Source of the DNA: Aradus depressus
Taxonomy: Eukaryota; Arthropoda; Insecta; Hemiptera; Aradidae
Reading direction: 5' to 3'
DNA length: 64,000 nt
Assembly: GCA_963662175.1 (NCBI GenBank)
Contig: OY759215.1
Span: 23,673,079 to 23,737,078 of the forward strand
Shown here: positions 53,051 through 64,000 of the stretch, piece by piece
Numbering within the stretch: the first letter of the stretch is position 1
Layout of the letters: each line of letters begins with the position of its first letter
Notes under the pieces: generated by a model
Database searches by the model: none
What the model saw: the letters and a program-made list of their open reading frames with translations, nothing else
Told to the model about the DNA's origin: nothing
Program-made: the position numbers and the translations under genes

Positions 53051-55677
53051 ATTGTTTTTTTATTATTTTTTTATTTATTCATTATTGCTTTAATTTGTTA
53101 ATTTTTTTATGATAATATATACATAATTCAACTTCTTTATGAAGTTATATTTAAAACAAATGAAAAAAATATATGTCTCACGAAAATGATTTTTTAATGT
53201 GTTTTTTTTTTCTTTATACAATATGTAAGCTAAAAATCAATAATTGTATACAAGCCAAAGTCATATATATATATATCAAATTTAAAAAAAATAAAACCAA
53301 ACATGTATTTAATTATTCGTTAAACTATTTATGTAACAACTGAAAGAACAATAAACCTCATTTCACAGAACTATCAAGTTTATTTCTAAATGTTGTGAGT
53401 TGGGTTTCCTTTACTAAATACCCAAGCGGTCAAATTTTCCTAGATTACTTTTAAATTACTCCTCTACTTAAGAAGGAAAAGGTCTTCCATCCAAAACAGC
53501 CGTTTTAGAAATGTTAATACACTAATCAATTTCTAAGAGTTAATTAAAATATTTTTATTATAAAATATGGCCAACCTCAAAGGCGCAACACTGTTATGAA
53601 CACAGAGGTTTAAACAAAGAACTATGTCCTTTACTTTATGAGTCAAAAAGTGGCTAATGTCAATCGCAACTACAGTTTGGATCACACATGAATGACATTC
53701 AGAAGATTATGGCATTTATTAATGGTTTAGTGAAGGGACATCATTGTACAAAAGGGACAATATTTATTCATAACAGCATTTTGGGCCAAAATCCTTGGAT
53801 GAAATCGTACATATAGTTTATTAAATGTCATTCTCACAACATACTTAACATTTTCTGCGGAGATATTGTGAAACACTTAATAAAAAATAAAGAAAAACGT
53901 ATGTTTTTTTAAATATATCTATTTTACAAAATATATATAAAATATGGGAGTACTTTCGGTATTGATACCATATTTTATATATATTTTGTGAAATAAACAA
54001 TATTTAAAAAAAAAACTATTTTCTTCATTTTTTTATTCTCCTCAGGTGAACTTCTACATCCTAGATTTAAAGGTTTGAATGTTTGGGTCTCCTTCTTTCC
54101 TAGTTTTCTCTGAAGTACAAAAATGAAGACAGGGCTTTTTTCTCCAGGGTCCATAAGTCTCTTCAGTTCTGTGATTAAGAATGGTTAATATCAATCGGTG
54201 GGTTAATGGATCCAGGTACTATGTGACATTGAACAAATTGTATGGAGGAATAAAGGTGCCAACTTAGTTCAGTTCTGTATAACAATATAAATGAGGAGTT
54301 GAACCAGGTCCTGCCTGGCTCTTGGACAGTGACCTGCCAAGCACGCAACCCAAGTTCCCGTTTTATTCATTTTCTTCAATAAGCAGCCAAAGAAAAATAC
54401 ATTTTACAAGATTTTATCAAATTAAGGTACATATAATCATCAAATATTTGGCCCTCAAATATAAACCTATATTAAGATTATTTTTGTTTTCTAGGTTTAT
54501 ATAGAGAAATTATCATTTAAACGAAAGAAAAAGTGCACATCGGAACATTTTACATTTAAAATTAAAGAAAACTAAGCAATATGCTTCTAAACGAAAATTC
54601 GGAACTTTGGCGCGAAATAACGATTCTTTTTTCAATCACTCCCCTACCCATTTCCGTTCGTCCAAATTTTCTGGTTATTACTTTTTTTTTTACTAGAACA
54701 ATTTTGGTGCACAGTTTGAAGCAAATACGCAATAGATGCAAGTTTCATGGCTCAAATGAAAGGAAATCTTGTATAATCTATTACACATTCGACCCAAAAA
54801 TGGTGAATTCGAGAGCGTAGTTACAAATAAATCGAGAGATAAGGTAGTTTATGAGAAAATCCACCTCAAACATAATAATGCAAAATGAAACACAATAATT
54901 CTTACAAAAGATGGATTTTTTCCGACATTCTATGGCCAATCTGCATTCTTCTTCTGCTGATCGACAGTTGAAGTTCAGAACCTACTTCTAGGTCTTATAA
55001 AAATCACTTTTTACATAAACGGCGGTAACTAATACAGAGTTGGGTGTGGAGAAAGACCTTTCCAACTAAAAAAGTACTGTATAAAGATATCCTAAAATAG
55101 AAGAATAATATATTTTAAAGGTTAATGGCTATATTTTGCTCTCCGATAAAATTTGATTTACTGACTTAATTACCGACGTAATTTCATGCACTACGTCACA
55201 TACAAGTTTTTAATTATTAAAATATGAATATCTAACGAACAGTTTCCAACTATTAGTATAGTTTTCAAACTGTTAAATCTTGTGATGACGATGTCTAAGC
55301 CGAGAGCGGTACATTATATGTAAGTATTTTGTGGGATTGGACCATATAAGTATTGAACAAATAAGTCTTCTATGTTTTTATTTTTATTTTTCCACCATAT
55401 CGACACAGATCGCAAAAATGTATTTGGACAGTATAGTTTTTATCCAAACATTGTAAATGTCTGACAGCAAGACCCAATAAGTCCCATTTGATTAATACTT
55501 AACAATTCAATGGTTAATAGCACTAAAAAATAGAAAATACTAAAAGAAATAATAAATTCCACCCATACAAAAGTTTTTTTTATTTTTTACTTTTTTTAAG
55601 AAATTTTTTGATAACGCACTTTAGTTTTCATATTGACTTACGTCAGGTGGGTTGAGGAGTGGTTGTTATGGTATGAT
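53051..55677. other. Intergenic region between convergent ING3 and DDX46
   Basis: It includes the ING3 3' untranslated region, a family Z copy (53860-54035) and the final block of another family Z copy (about 55260-55440). No further gene; open frames here are short and unrecognised. Confidence 0.45.
53860..54035 (+). repeat. Repeat family Z copy
   Basis: GAGATATTGTGAAACACTTA start, inverted arms atattttacaaaatatatat and its partner, and the centre gtactttcggtattgatacc. The CTGAAGA half of the motif is lost. Confidence 0.6.
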
Positions 55678-63335
<7,658 letters not shown>

Positions 63336-64000
63336 CTAGGACAACCCACAAATAATTTGTAAATTGATCTAGCTAATTCATGATCAGTTTCAAAAAAATG
63401 ACATAAGCAAAGATTGTGTAAACAAAATTTGCAACATATTTCATTATATAAAAATATCCGTAGAATTAACGGGAACGGCGACATTTTAATTCTTTCAGGT
63501 CCGAGATATGATTTCCGGTTTGCAATATAAATTCCACAATCGAATAGCCAACACTTTTCATCCTACCAAGTTAGGAATGACTCGCTATGAACATCAGAGG
63601 GTCTCAATGATCCAGTGGTTAGAGGTACGAACTTGAGGGGAACTTGGTGGATGTAGTTGATGAGACTGCCAACTATCTTAAGAGAGGGTGTTATCAAATA
63701 AATCATATATATGTTTGGTCGTAGATGAATCCCCTGATTTTTCGCATGGACGCAAAGTTATTCCTGAGCAACACCGGACTAACCTGTAATTCTGTAATTA
63801 CTTTTACATATACCATTCCCAAAGTCGACATCTAGCATTTTGGAGACCCCTCGTCCACCAAACAATTTGATTCCTCTGATTTCACATATTTGGATATACA
63901 TAATTAATAGAGGACCACAGTCAATATCCATTACTTTTCCTGACTTGCAACTTGAGAGAAAATATCTTTTTTCAGCCTACTACTATAGCGTTTATATGAG
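63336..64000. other. DDX46 intron sequence to the window edge
   Basis: The next upstream exon should encode the end of the RecA1 domain, but I find no such sequence before 64000. No repeat recognised. Confidence 0.5.

Overview
The window looks like nuclear DNA of an arthropod, most likely an insect and possibly a hemipteran. It holds conserved animal genes split by canonical GT-AG introns, AT-rich introns, and a dense mix of insect-type mobile elements (Jockey, R1 and RTE retroposon fragments, mariner, PIF/Harbinger, Transib-like and DUF4817-type DNA transposons, tRNA-derived SINEs). I cannot name the species from the sequence alone. I see no bacterial or viral gene cluster. Layout: positions 1-20500 are gene-poor and repeat-rich. 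The first exon of a Cdk5 activator (p35 type, minus strand) lies at 20530-21252; the rest of that gene is not visible. Positions 21253-33600 are again repeats and decayed transposons, including an element at 24903-26335 that I assign to the Transib (RAG1-related) superfamily from its termini, its target duplication and its coding remnant. An intronless cytosolic aspartate aminotransferase homologue (33618-34880, minus) has glutamate where the substrate side-chain arginine should be. The right half is a compact housekeeping cluster: proteasome ATPase Rpt1/PSMC2 (46125 down to 37010, nine exons, 433 residues), then, divergently and 544 bases away, ING3 (46670-53050, nine exons, 391 residues), and converging on it the C-terminal 451 codons of the spliceosomal helicase DDX46/Prp5 (63335 down to 55678), which continues past the right edge. 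These three genes are essential nuclear machinery (protein degradation, histone acetylation reader, pre-mRNA splicing). Nothing suggests a joint pathway; PSMC2 and ING3 probably share a bidirectional promoter region. Their introns carry most of the interesting structure: a 13 x 41-bp tandem array that stops five bases from a DDX46 splice donor, a transposon with about 200-bp inverted termini, a 239-bp palindrome and several SINEs. At least eleven copies or fragments of one tRNA-derived SINE family run through the whole window; two keep clear target-site duplications. Exon borders were set by hand from reading frame, family conservation and splice dinucleotides.
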